Below are positions 27,886 through 35,992 of a stretch of 64,000 bases of DNA, in pieces. How positions within the stretch are numbered: position 1 is the stretch's first letter; the number at the start of each line of letters is the position of its first letter. The DNA is taken from assembly GCF_003425685.1 (NCBI RefSeq), contig NZ_QJKM01000004.1, positions 248,001-312,000 on the forward strand, written 5' to 3'. The DNA is from Rhizobium terrae (lineage in GTDB: Bacteria > Pseudomonadota > Alphaproteobacteria > Rhizobiales > Rhizobiaceae). A program made the translations under genes and the position numbers. The notes beneath the pieces were generated by a model. It worked only from the letters and a program-made list of their open reading frames with translations, made no database searches and was not told the DNA's origin.

Positions 27886-29082
27886 TCAGGCCGCGACAGG
27901 TGCGGAAAGCAGCGCCTTCAGCGAGGCTTCCGCTGCCGGCGCCCGTTCCGAGCGCTCTATGAAACCGCCGCCATAGACACGCGCGTCGGCACCTTCCGCC
28001 GAGTAGAGCACGCAGGCCTGCCCGGGCGCAACGCCCGCTTCGCCGATCGCGAGATCCACATAGATCCCCTTCTCATCGCAATGCAGCGTGGCGGGCGTCG
28101 GCGGGCGCGTCGAGCGCACCTTGGCGAAACAGGCAAAGCCATCCTTCGCGTCCTGTTCCAGCGAGCGGTCGCCGATCCAGTTGACGTCGCGCAGATAGAC
28201 GCGGTGCGTATCGAGCGCTTCCCGTGGCCCGACGATCACCCGCCGCGAACGGGCGTCGAGATAGACGACATAGAGCGGTTCGCCGGTCGCAATGCCCAAA
28301 CCTTTCCGCTGGCCGATCGTATAATGCACGATGCCTTCGTGGCGGCCGAGCACCCGGCCGTCCATGTGCACGATGTCGCCGGCGAGTGCCGCATTCGGCT
28401 TCACCTTGTTGATGATGTCGGCATATCTGCCCTGCGGCACGAAACAGATGTCCTGGCTGTCCGCCTTCTTGGCGACGACGAGGCCCATCTCTTCGGCCAG
28501 CTCTCGCACCTGCGCCTTCGACATGCCGCCGAGCGGAAAACGCAGGTAATCGATCTGCTCCTGCGTGGTCGCGAACAGGAACCAGCTCTGGTCGCGATCG
28601 CTGTCGGTCGGCCGAAACAGCGCGCGGCGGTTCGGGTTGTCCGGCGAGGGATTGGCGGCCGAGCGGATGTAGTGGCCGGTCGCCAGTGCGTCGGCGCCGA
28701 GTTCCTTCGCCGTCGCCAGAAGATCGGCGAACTTGACGGTCTGGTTGCAGGCGACGCACGGGATCGGTGTTTCGCCCATCGCATAGGCTTCGGCGAACGG
28801 ATTGATCACGGTCTCGCGGAAACGCTTCTCGTAATCGAGCACGTAATGCGGAATGCCGAGCGTTTCGGAGACCCGCCGTGCGTCATCGATATCCTGGCCG
28901 GCACAGCAGGAGCCGGCCCGGTGCACGGCCGCACCATGATCATAGAGCTGCAGCGTGATGCCGAGCACGTCATAGCCCTGGCGTTTGAGCAGGCCGGCGA
29001 CGACGGAGGAATCCACTCCCCCCGACATGGCAACGACAACGCGCGTGTCTTCCGGCCTCTTGTCAAAATCCAGCGTATTCAC
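27886..29082 (-). CDS. mnmA: tRNA-specific 2-thiouridylase MnmA
   Basis: A 398-residue cytoplasmic enzyme that adds sulphur to U34 of tRNA-Lys, -Glu and -Gln. The PP-loop SGGVDSSV is at 20-27. The catalytic cysteines by alignment to E. coli are Cys112 in [10 protein letters not shown] and Cys213 in DICFVPQG. The start is read as GTG at 29082 ([18 protein letters not shown]...); the frame is open to 29208, but the family begins here and GAGAGAG lies just upstream. It sits beside a tRNA gene, but the two are separated by a terminator. Confidence 0.93.
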   Translation of the reverse strand: MNTLDFDKRPEDTRVVVAMSGGVDSSVVAGLLKRQGYDVLGITLQLYDHGAAVHRAGSCCAGQDIDDARRVSETLGIPHYVLDYEKRFRETVINPFAEAYAMGETPIPCVACNQTVKFADLLATAKELGADALATGHYIRSAANPSPDNPNRRALFRPTDSDRDQSWFLFATTQEQIDYLRFPLGGMSKAQVRELAEEMGLVVAKKADSQDICFVPQGRYADIINKVKPNAALAGDIVHMDGRVLGRHEGIVHYTIGQRKGLGIATGEPLYVVYLDARSRRVIVGPREALDTHRVYLRDVNWIGDRSLEQDAKDGFACFAKVRSTRPPTPATLHCDEKGIYVDLAIGEAGVAPGQACVLYSAEGADARVYGGGFIERSERAPAAEASLKALLSAPVAA

Positions 29083-29377
29083 GAGTAACTCTCTCGGTAT
29101 CTCAAGCCGCCTGTCCCAGCCCGGGAGGGCGAATTTAAAGGCCTGCGGCGGGTTCGGCCGTCGGAGACTGCTGCTGCCGGATATAGAAAGGATTTGAGGC
29201 CGGCGCAAGGAGTGCCTGGATAAGGCCGTATTCGGGAAGGAAACCGACTGCCGCCGTCACCGATATGATTAGGGATTTATGCCTCTGGTGCAGCCAATAT
29301 TTACTATCGTGGCCGAAAACCAAACATTCCCGTCGTTTTTCGATTAGAAGAAAATCGAGATCCAAAGGCGGGATAGG

Positions 29378-30097
29378 ATGGCGATGCAAGATACCCAAGT
29401 ACCTCATAGCGTCGATATCTGGGACAAGCTGGTTCACGCCTCGTCGGAATATTTCCGCCGCAAGCGCGGATCGTTGTTTCGCGAAGTCTTGCCGAATTTC
29501 ACTTCGCTGAAGATCTGCGACGTCGGCGGTTCCCGGCATTTCTGGGAAAAACAGGATGCGGTCAACATCCCGAAGGACCTGACCCTCGTCAATATCCGCG
29601 ACGACGGCCAGGCCCGTTCGTTTACCGGCGAGATGGGCCAGTTCAAGGTCGTGCTCTACGATGGCGAGCGCCTGCCGTTCGAAGACAAGTCGTTCGACGT
29701 CGCGACCTGCAATTCGGTCATCGAGCACGTGCCGCTCCATCTGCGCGCCAATCTGGTCCGCGAGATGGAACGCATTTCGAACTATTATTTCATCCAGACG
29801 CCGGCTTTCATTTTCCCGATCGAGCCGCACTTCTTCTGCCCGGCCCTTCACTGGCTGCCCCGCAGCGTCGGAAAACATGCGGTTCGCTATTCGCCCTGGC
29901 GCTACCTCTCCAAGCCGACGGAAGAGCACATCAAGGACTATTTCAACGAGATCCAGATCCTGACGCTCAAGGAATTCCGCGGTTATTCTCCGGCCAATGC
30001 CAATCTTTTCAAGGAGATGTTCCTGGGCCTGCCGAAATCCTACACGCTCTACGGCCCCTCGCGCTCTGTCGGGGAACTTGCGAAGGCCGCGGCCTGA
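29378..30097 (+). CDS. SAM-dependent methyltransferase (class I)
   Basis: A 239-residue protein with a class I methyltransferase core: motif I LKICDVGGSRHFWE, an acidic strand around DLTLVNIRDDG, and the motif II/III region LPFEDKSFDVATCNSVIEHVPL. The segment FIQTPAFIFPIEPHFFCPALHWLP resembles methyltransferases acting on small molecules or glycans. It has no signal peptide. About 170 bp of upstream DNA separates it from the divergent mnmA. The substrate is unknown. Confidence 0.78.
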   Translation: MAMQDTQVPHSVDIWDKLVHASSEYFRRKRGSLFREVLPNFTSLKICDVGGSRHFWEKQDAVNIPKDLTLVNIRDDGQARSFTGEMGQFKVVLYDGERLPFEDKSFDVATCNSVIEHVPLHLRANLVREMERISNYYFIQTPAFIFPIEPHFFCPALHWLPRSVGKHAVRYSPWRYLSKPTEEHIKDYFNEIQILTLKEFRGYSPANANLFKEMFLGLPKSYTLYGPSRSVGELAKAAA

Positions 30098-30297
30098 CGA
30101 ACGAGACCGAAGCCCGGCGCCTTTCCGTATCGTCCGTTCTCCTCCGGTCGCCCCTCCCTCACCTGCCGGCGACTTTTCCAAAGCCTCGGCCAAGCTGCAT
30201 TGCAGCATCGAAAGATGCGGCCGCAAAAACCTCAAGATTGACAGGCTTCATGCCTGCGGGGTGATTTGCGGCAACAGGGCAGAGGACGGAAACGAGG

Positions 30298-30717
30298 ATG
30301 GAAGTCGACCTGATGCGCTTCGTCGACGCGCAAGCCCCCGTCTATGACCGGGTGATCGCCGAACTCAAAGCCGGCAAGAAGCACTCGCACTGGATGTGGT
30401 ACGTGTTCCCCCAAGTCGCCGGCCTCGGCTTTTCGATCATGTCGCAGCGTTTCGCGATCGCTTCGAAGGCGCAAGCCGCGGCCTATCTCGCCCATCCGCT
30501 GCTCGGCGCCCGACTTCTCGAATGCACGGAGGCGATGCTCTCCCATGCGGACCTCTCGGCCCACGCCATCCTCGGCTCGCCCGACGACATGAAATTCAAA
30601 AGCTCGATGACGCTGTTCGAAGCAGTCAGTAAAAAGGGCTCGCCTTTCGAGCGAGCCCTTGAACAGTTCTATAACGGTGAGCGCGATGACAAGACGCTCG
30701 CGCTGCTCGGAAGTTAA
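30298..30717 (+). CDS. DUF1810 family protein (YbiA/NADAR-adjacent calpastatin-like)
   Basis: A 139-residue DUF1810 protein: FVDAQAPVYDRVIAELKAGKKHSHWMWYVFPQ, then MSQRFAIAS, AAAYLAHPLLGARL and SPDDMKFKSSMTLFEAV are all family blocks. The family is widespread and uncharacterised. Its last 30 codons contain the terminator of the convergent Tim44-domain gene, and the two stop codons overlap by 3 nt. There is no membrane segment. Confidence 0.9.
   Translation: MEVDLMRFVDAQAPVYDRVIAELKAGKKHSHWMWYVFPQVAGLGFSIMSQRFAIASKAQAAAYLAHPLLGARLLECTEAMLSHADLSAHAILGSPDDMKFKSSMTLFEAVSKKGSPFERALEQFYNGERDDKTLALLGS
30631..30660 (-). terminator. Terminator of the Tim44-domain gene, embedded in the DUF1810 coding region
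   Basis: Perfect 10-bp inverted repeat AAGGGCTCGC (30634-30643) and GCGAGCCCTT (30651-30660) with a 7-nt loop. Read on the minus strand it is GGGCTCGC-loop-GCGAGCCC followed by TTTTT, a textbook terminator 54 nt past the Tim44 gene stop. On the plus strand it is in-frame coding DNA. Confidence 0.8.
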
Positions 30718-31742
30718 GCCGCAGCCTGGATCGCCGAGAGCTTCCAGTCATTGGCCGGCTTGCGGACGAAGGTCCAGATTTCCACGGTTTCCGTGACCTC
30801 GTTCGGATCGCCCTCAGCCACGGCCCCGGTGTTGCGGTCCTTCATGTAATCGACACTCGAGTAACGCATCGCCACCGTCGCATAATCCTGGCCGTTTTCG
30901 CGCCAGGCTTCAGCAAGGTCCCCCTGCAGCAGCTTCACGTCCTTCACCTCGTTCTTGAGGCCGTTCGTGGCGTTCTCGCCGAGTTCTTCGGCCAGATAGG
31001 ACATGGCTTCGGGCGTGGTGATATTGCGCAGCTTCGCATAGTCCTCGGCCGCATAGGCGCTCTGCACGTCGGTCAACAGCTTCTCGAAATGATCGAGGTC
31101 ACGGTTGGTAATGCCGATCTCGTCCGTCTCCGGGCCAGCCTGACGCGGAGCGGCGTTGTAGCCTGCCGAAGCACCACCGCCGAAACCGCCGATCTTAGGG
31201 ATCTGGAAGCCGCCGGACTGGCTGTGCTGCGGCTGTTCATGGGCATTGCGCTGCTGACCGTAGCTGCCGACCGGACCGGCGGGCTGCTGCTGCCGGCGAC
31301 CGAAGAAGCGGAAGGCCAGCATGGCGAGGCCGGCGATCAGGGCGATCTGCAGCAGCATACCGAAGAAACCGGCCATGCCGCCGAAGCCCGTACCCATCAG
31401 CATGCCGAAAAGACCGCCGAGGGCGAGACCGCCGAGAAGGCCGCCGAACATACCCCCGAACATGCCGGGACGGCGCTGCTGGGCGGCTTGCGCGGCGCCC
31501 GTTGTTGGGCTGGCTGCGTTCTGCTGCGTGTTCGGCGTCATCGACCGGTTGATGCCGGTCGGACCTGCGGGAGCGGTATTGGTTGTCGGCGGAGCCGAAT
31601 AGGTGCGCGTGCCGCGGCTGCCGAAGCTGCTGCCACCGCCGGCACGCCGGGCTTCCGCAAAATCCACGGCGGACAAGGAAACCGCCATTCCGATCGCAAC
31701 GACCGCGAACAGCTGCTTGAAGCGCCGAAGGTTGGATAACAT
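30714..31742 (-). CDS. Tim44-like domain protein, membrane anchored
   Basis: A 342-residue protein. Residues 1-30 form a signal or anchor (FKQLFAVVAIGMAVSLSAVDFAEA). A Gly/Thr/Gln-rich region follows, then a Gly/Phe/Met-rich hydrophobic stretch (GGMFGGLLGGLALGGLFGMLMGTGFGG, split here for description) and LLQIALIAGLAMLAFRFFG, a membrane span. The C-terminal part (from about 215) is a Tim44/MRPL45 fold: ITNRDLDHFEKLLTDVQSAYAAEDY, VEIWTFVRKPANDWKLSAIQ. The ATG at 31742 begins the signal. Bacterial relatives are inner-membrane proteins of unclear role. Confidence 0.85.
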   Translation of the reverse strand: MLSNLRRFKQLFAVVAIGMAVSLSAVDFAEARRAGGGSSFGSRGTRTYSAPPTTNTAPAGPTGINRSMTPNTQQNAASPTTGAAQAAQQRRPGMFGGMFGGLLGGLALGGLFGMLMGTGFGGMAGFFGMLLQIALIAGLAMLAFRFFGRRQQQPAGPVGSYGQQRNAHEQPQHSQSGGFQIPKIGGFGGGASAGYNAAPRQAGPETDEIGITNRDLDHFEKLLTDVQSAYAAEDYAKLRNITTPEAMSYLAEELGENATNGLKNEVKDVKLLQGDLAEAWRENGQDYATVAMRYSSVDYMKDRNTGAVAEGDPNEVTETVEIWTFVRKPANDWKLSAIQAAA

Positions 31743-31939
31743 CTCTTTCTCCTCTTGCCCGCATCGGTGCGGGATTCCCGATCTATATAGCGACGGGCCG
31801 GTCACGATTTTAGTGGCACCGTCCATTTTTCCCGCCGAAGTAGATAATAAACTTCGAAACGGGAGCCAATCCCCGCAAACACAACCACAGATAATGTTTT
31901 TACATCACAGCTCTGCGACATGCGCGCGCGGCGGCCGTT

Positions 31940-32890
31940 ATGACCCGGGATATATTTGCTGGAGCGCGTTGCCCGCCGGGCGGGATGCGATTATTTTTAG
32001 GGGAGGCACGAACAGCAAAGGAGGTTGCCTATGTCACTGCTGGACGCCTGATCCAGCACTACCGAGACTTCTGCCTGTCAAAAGGCATAAACTTTACACG
32101 CATTGAATCCGTAAGGCCGTATGACACCACCACGCTTTTCTGCGGTGCGGGCATGCAGCAGTACAAACCCCACTTCTCCGATCCATCCTGCAAGGGAACC
32201 GTCGCGAACAGCCAGACCTGCCTGCGCCTGGGCGACCTCGAAGAAATCGGAGACGGTACCCACTTCCTCCACTTCACCATGCTCGGCCTCTTTTCCTTCA
32301 GGGAGATGAGTGTTGGCAACGCCATCGACTTCTGGTTCGAATTCCTGGCAACACTGGGGCTCAAACCGGATCACGTCACCATCCATCCCGATCGTCTGGC
32401 CGAATGGACACCGCTTTACCGCGGTCGCGTTCCCGTCGTCCCGGATCCGGAATGCACATGGAGCGACGGCAACATCCGTGGATATTGCACCGAGTTCTAC
32501 AAAGACGGCGTGGAGATCGGAAACATCGTCAATCCGCTCGGAACCTGCATCGACGTCGGCTTCGGCGCCGATCGCCTCGACATGCTCATTAACGGCAGGC
32601 CGCCGGAAGATGTGCAGGAAACGTTGCGCAGCGCGATTACGAAGATCATCGAAAGCGGTTACCGGCCGGGCAACAAGGAGCAGGGCTATGTCCTGCGCAA
32701 ACTGCTTCGCAGCCTGCATCGGATGGGTGGCGCGGTCGACCATCCCTTCTTCACGGAGGAAATCGCGCGACAGGAGCGACTTCGGGCCAGGTATCTGCGC
32801 CTGCGCGAAAGACATCCCGGCATGAGCCCGGAATGGTGGTTCGACACCCATGGTATCGAACTTTCCGACATGGAGGCACCGGAGGGATAA
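31940..32890 (+). CDS. Truncated alanyl-tRNA synthetase paralog (catalytic-domain-like only)
   Basis: About 300 residues collinear with the N-terminal third of AlaRS, without editing or C-Ala domains. Matches by eye: FCGAGMQQYKPHF for NAGMNQFK, HFLHFTMLGLFSF for motif 2 (RHHTFFEMLGNFSF), CTEFYKDGVEIGNIV, GFGADRL for motif 3 GMGLERI, EQGYVLRKLLRSLHRMGG, and an end in WFDTHGIELSD, matching LYDTYGFPVDLT. The motif 2 Arg and Glu are Thr here. The start is doubtful: in-frame ATGs at 31940 and 31985 lack good ribosome-binding sites, while an ideal site (AAAGGAGG, 32017-32024) serves an out-of-frame ATG at 32031 that reaches a stop after six codons. A frameshift is possible. Ends at a strong terminator. 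Confidence 0.75.
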   Translation: MTRDIFAGARCPPGGMRLFLGEARTAKEVAYVTAGRLIQHYRDFCLSKGINFTRIESVRPYDTTTLFCGAGMQQYKPHFSDPSCKGTVANSQTCLRLGDLEEIGDGTHFLHFTMLGLFSFREMSVGNAIDFWFEFLATLGLKPDHVTIHPDRLAEWTPLYRGRVPVVPDPECTWSDGNIRGYCTEFYKDGVEIGNIVNPLGTCIDVGFGADRLDMLINGRPPEDVQETLRSAITKIIESGYRPGNKEQGYVLRKLLRSLHRMGGAVDHPFFTEEIARQERLRARYLRLRERHPGMSPEWWFDTHGIELSDMEAPEG

Positions 32891-32893
32891 ACG

Positions 32894-32930
32894 AAAAGGG
32901 CCTCCGGCGGGTTTCGCCGGAGGCCCTTTT
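32894..32930. terminator. Strong bidirectional terminator between AlaRS-like gene and serA
   Basis: Sixteen-bp perfect stem AAAAGGGCCTCCGGCG / CGCCGGAGGCCCTTTT with a 5-nt loop. The A and T tracts lie within the stem, so it works on both strands and serves the two convergent genes. Confidence 0.92.
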
Positions 32931-32982
32931 CCTGTTCCGACCCTCTCGCGACCGTGACGGACGCGAGCAGATTTTCCTGATC

Positions 32983-34578
32983 TCAATCCACGTTGAACGC
33001 CAGCGGCTTGGCCTGGCGGATCGCCGGGTTGGCCGTAAGCTTTACAAGCACGTCCGCCGGAACCGGGCCGTCCACATAGAGGAGCGCAATGGCGTCGCCG
33101 CCTTCCTTGTCGCGGCCGAGGTGGAAGTTGGCGATGTTGACGCCGGCATTGCCGAGCGTCGTGCCGATGAAGCCGATCATGCCCGGCACGTCGGTATTGG
33201 CGATGTAGACCATGTTGGCGCCGACATCCGCGTCGAGGTTGATGCCCTTGATCTGGATGAAGCGCGGCTTGCCGTCGGAGAACACCGTGCCGGCGACCGA
33301 GCGGGTCATCGTGTCGGTGGTGACGGTGAGCTTGATATAGCCGTCGAACACACCCGATTTGTCGCGCTTGGCCTCGGAAAGGATGATGCCCTTCTCTTTG
33401 ATCATGATCGGCGCCGAAACCATGTTGACGTCGGAAACCTGGCTGCGGATGAGGCCGGCGAGCAGCGCGCTCGTCAGGGCCTTGGTGTTCATCGTCGCGG
33501 TCGCGCCGTCATAAAGGATCTCGATTTCCTTGATCGCATCCTCGGTGACCTGGCCGACGAAGGCGCCGAGCACATCTGCCAGACGGATGAACGGCTTCAG
33601 GATCGGCGCTTCTTCCGCCGTGATCGACGGCATGTTGATGGCGTTGGAGACCGCGCCCTTCACCAGATAGTCCGACATCTGCTCGGCGACTTGCAGGGCG
33701 ACGTTCTCCTGGGCTTCCGTGGTGGATGCGCCAAGATGCGGAGTGCAGACGACGTTTTCGAGGCCGAAGAGTGGGCTTTCGGTCGCGGGCTCCACCTCGA
33801 ACACGTCGAAGCCGGCGCCCGCGACATGGCCGGACTTGATGGCTTCGGCCAGCGCCGCCTCATCGACCAGACCGCCGCGGGCGCAGTTGATGATACGAAC
33901 ACCCTTCTTGGTTTTCGCCAGGGCTTCCTTGTTCAGGATGCCGCGCGTCTTGTCGGTCATCGGCACATGCAGGGTGATAAAGTCGGCGCGGGCGAGCAAG
34001 TCGTCAAGCTCGACCTTCTCGACGCCCATTTCCTGAGCGCGTTCGGCTGAGAGGAACGGGTCGTAGGCGACGACATGCATGCCGAGGCCGATCGCCTTCT
34101 TGCAGACGATCGAGCCGATATTGCCGGCGCCGATGACGCCGAGCGTCTTGCCGGTAATCTCGACACCCATGAACTTCGACTTTTCCCATTTTCCGGCCTG
34201 GGTCGACGAGTCGGCGGCCGGAAGCTGGCGGGCAACCGCGAACATCAGTGCGATGGCATGCTCGGCGGTGGTGATCGAGTTGCCGAACGGCGTGTTCATG
34301 ACGATGATACCGCGGCGCGACGCGGCCGGAATATCGACGTTGTCGACGCCGATGCCGGCGCGGCCGATGACCTTGAGATTGGTGGCGGCGGCGATCAGCT
34401 TTTCCGTCGCCTTGGTGGCGGAACGGATGGCAAGACCGTCGTAATTGCCGATGATCTCGGCGAGCTTTTCCTTGTCCTTGCCGAGTTTCGGCTGGAAATC
34501 GACTTCAACGCCGCGATCGCGAAAGATCTGGACGGCGGTTTCCGAGAGTTCGTCGGATACGAGAACGCGAGGTGCCAT
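32983..34578 (-). CDS. serA: D-3-phosphoglycerate dehydrogenase, long form
   Basis: First enzyme of serine synthesis, NAD-dependent (531 residues, the long form). Substrate domain, then the NAD motif GVIGAGNIGS, the catalytic Arg in NCARGGLVDE, Glu in DVFEVEPA, and His in CTPHLGASTTEAQENVA. The long form continues with the ASB domain (about 320-450) and a C-terminal ACT domain (GMIGFIGTTLGNAGVNIANF), usual for serine feedback. It follows serC on the same strand with a 91-bp gap containing a small hairpin, so serC-serA is a likely operon. Confidence 0.96.
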   Translation of the reverse strand: MAPRVLVSDELSETAVQIFRDRGVEVDFQPKLGKDKEKLAEIIGNYDGLAIRSATKATEKLIAAATNLKVIGRAGIGVDNVDIPAASRRGIIVMNTPFGNSITTAEHAIALMFAVARQLPAADSSTQAGKWEKSKFMGVEITGKTLGVIGAGNIGSIVCKKAIGLGMHVVAYDPFLSAERAQEMGVEKVELDDLLARADFITLHVPMTDKTRGILNKEALAKTKKGVRIINCARGGLVDEAALAEAIKSGHVAGAGFDVFEVEPATESPLFGLENVVCTPHLGASTTEAQENVALQVAEQMSDYLVKGAVSNAINMPSITAEEAPILKPFIRLADVLGAFVGQVTEDAIKEIEILYDGATATMNTKALTSALLAGLIRSQVSDVNMVSAPIMIKEKGIILSEAKRDKSGVFDGYIKLTVTTDTMTRSVAGTVFSDGKPRFIQIKGINLDADVGANMVYIANTDVPGMIGFIGTTLGNAGVNIANFHLGRDKEGGDAIALLYVDGPVPADVLVKLTANPAIRQAKPLAFNVD

Positions 34579-34636
34579 GGGTCACGGGCTCCTTGAGGGG
34601 ATTCTATGAAAGGGTTCTGTCCTGAATGAGGGAATA

Positions 34637-34656
34637 GGCTCCGCCAGAGCGGAGCC
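34637..34656 (-). other. Hairpin between serC and serA
   Basis: Perfect 8-bp stem GGCTCCGC / GCGGAGCC with a CAGA loop (TCTG on the minus strand), in the serC-serA gap. It has no T-run, so it is more likely an mRNA processing or stability element than a terminator. Confidence 0.5.
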
Positions 34657-34669
34657 GGTATGCGATGTC

Positions 34670-35848
34670 TTACGCGGCGGCCTTGGTGAGCGCGGCCTTC
34701 TGGGTGTTGAAGGCGTAAGTCAGCCAGGGCATCAGAGCCTTCATGTCGGCTTCGTCGATCGTGGCGCCGGCCCAGATACGCAGCCCGGATGGGGCATCAC
34801 GGTAAGCGCCGATATCGAGTGCCACGCCTTCCTTTTCGAGGATGGACACCATGCCTTTAGCGAAGGCTTCCTGCTGATCCGCGGCAAGTGCTGCAACCTC
34901 GGCGTCGGCGATCTTCAGGCAGACGGAAGTGTTGGAACGTGTCGCCGGATCGACGGCAAGATTGGCGATCCAGTCATTGGTCTCGACAAAATCGAAGATC
35001 ACCTTGGCATTGGCATCGGCGCGTGCGATCAGCGCGTTGAGGCCGCCGATCTGCTTTGCCCAATTGAGCGCATCGATATAGTCTTCGACGCAGAGCATCG
35101 ACGGCGTATTGATCGTCTCACCGACGAAGATGCCTTCGATCAGCTTGCCGCCGGACGTGAGGCGGAAGATCTTCGGCAGCGGCCAGGCCGGGACATAGGT
35201 CTGCAGGCGTTCGACGGCGCGGGGCGAAAGGATCAGCATGCCGTGGCCGCCCTCTCCGCCCAGAACCTTCTGCCAGGAGAAGGTAACGACGTCGAGTTTC
35301 GAAAAATCCATGTCCTGCGCGAAGGCCGCGGACGTGGCGTCGCAGATCGTCAGGCCCTTGCGGTCGTCCGGAATGAAGCCAGCATTCGGGACGCGGACGC
35401 CAGAGGTCGTGCCGTTCCAGGTGAAGACCACGTCACGGTCGAAATCGACCGTGGAAAGATCCGGAAGCAGGCCGTAGCCGGCTTCAATCTTGCGCACGTC
35501 CTTGAGTTTCAGCTGCTTGACGACGTCCGTGACCCAGCCGGCCCCGAAGCTTTCCCAGGAAAGCATGTCGACGCCGCGCTCGCCGAGCAGCGACCAGAGC
35601 GCCATTTCAACCGCGCCGGTATCGGAGGCCGGCACGATGCCGATGCGGTAATCCGCCGGCACGTTCAGAATTTCGCGGGTAAGGTCGATGGCCTGCTTGA
35701 GCTTCGCCTTGCCGATCTTGGCGCGGTGCGAACGACCGAGCGGAGCATCGGAGAGCGCTTCGAGCGTCCAACCGGGGCGCTTCGAGCAAGGGCCAGAAGA
35801 AAAATGGGTGTTGTTCGGACGTACGTCCGGCTTTGCGGCATCGGCCAT
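34670..35848 (-). CDS. serC: Phosphoserine aminotransferase
   Basis: PLP enzyme (392 residues) converting 3-phosphohydroxypyruvate to phosphoserine, second step of serine synthesis; also used in some pyridoxal pathways. It belongs to the alphaproteobacterial form: [14 protein letters not shown] at the N-terminus and the PLP lysine Lys194 in [14 protein letters not shown]. The ATG at 35848 starts the family; the frame is open a further 84 nt through the leader. AAGGG lies 7 nt upstream. A structured leader precedes it, and serA follows. Confidence 0.95.
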   Translation of the reverse strand: MADAAKPDVRPNNTHFSSGPCSKRPGWTLEALSDAPLGRSHRAKIGKAKLKQAIDLTREILNVPADYRIGIVPASDTGAVEMALWSLLGERGVDMLSWESFGAGWVTDVVKQLKLKDVRKIEAGYGLLPDLSTVDFDRDVVFTWNGTTSGVRVPNAGFIPDDRKGLTICDATSAAFAQDMDFSKLDVVTFSWQKVLGGEGGHGMLILSPRAVERLQTYVPAWPLPKIFRLTSGGKLIEGIFVGETINTPSMLCVEDYIDALNWAKQIGGLNALIARADANAKVIFDFVETNDWIANLAVDPATRSNTSVCLKIADAEVAALAADQQEAFAKGMVSILEKEGVALDIGAYRDAPSGLRIWAGATIDEADMKALMPWLTYAFNTQKAALTKAAA

Positions 35849-35852
35849 ATGG

Positions 35853-35930
35853 CTACCCTTCCAGATAGATGGCTCCTCGTTGGGGAGGAGTGTCCCGCCG
35901 CCGTGAATATGCTTCTCCGCCTTCACAGTC
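35853..35930 (-). ncRNA. serC leader RNA motif (candidate)
   Basis: Two hairpins lie just upstream of serC. The first pairs GTGAA with TTCAC (35903-35926, 14-nt loop). The second pairs CTCCTC with GAGGAG around a CCCAAC loop (35873-35890), near the ribosome-binding site. The position and the second hairpin fit the serC RNA motif described for alphaproteobacteria (Corbino and colleagues, Rfam serC family). The ligand or regulator of this motif is not known. Confidence 0.65.
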
Positions 35931-35992
35931 AAGCGGCCGATGTCGCTGCCGGATAAATTTCTGCCGCAGGCCCGTCGAAACTCCCTTGCCGG

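Noticed and set aside
31860..32030. A T-box or alanine-responsive leader upstream of the AlaRS-like gene
   Set aside because: No T-box consensus was found, and T-boxes are rare outside Firmicutes and Actinobacteria. The GC-rich CCCGCC/GGGCGGG stretch near 31970 has no real loop.
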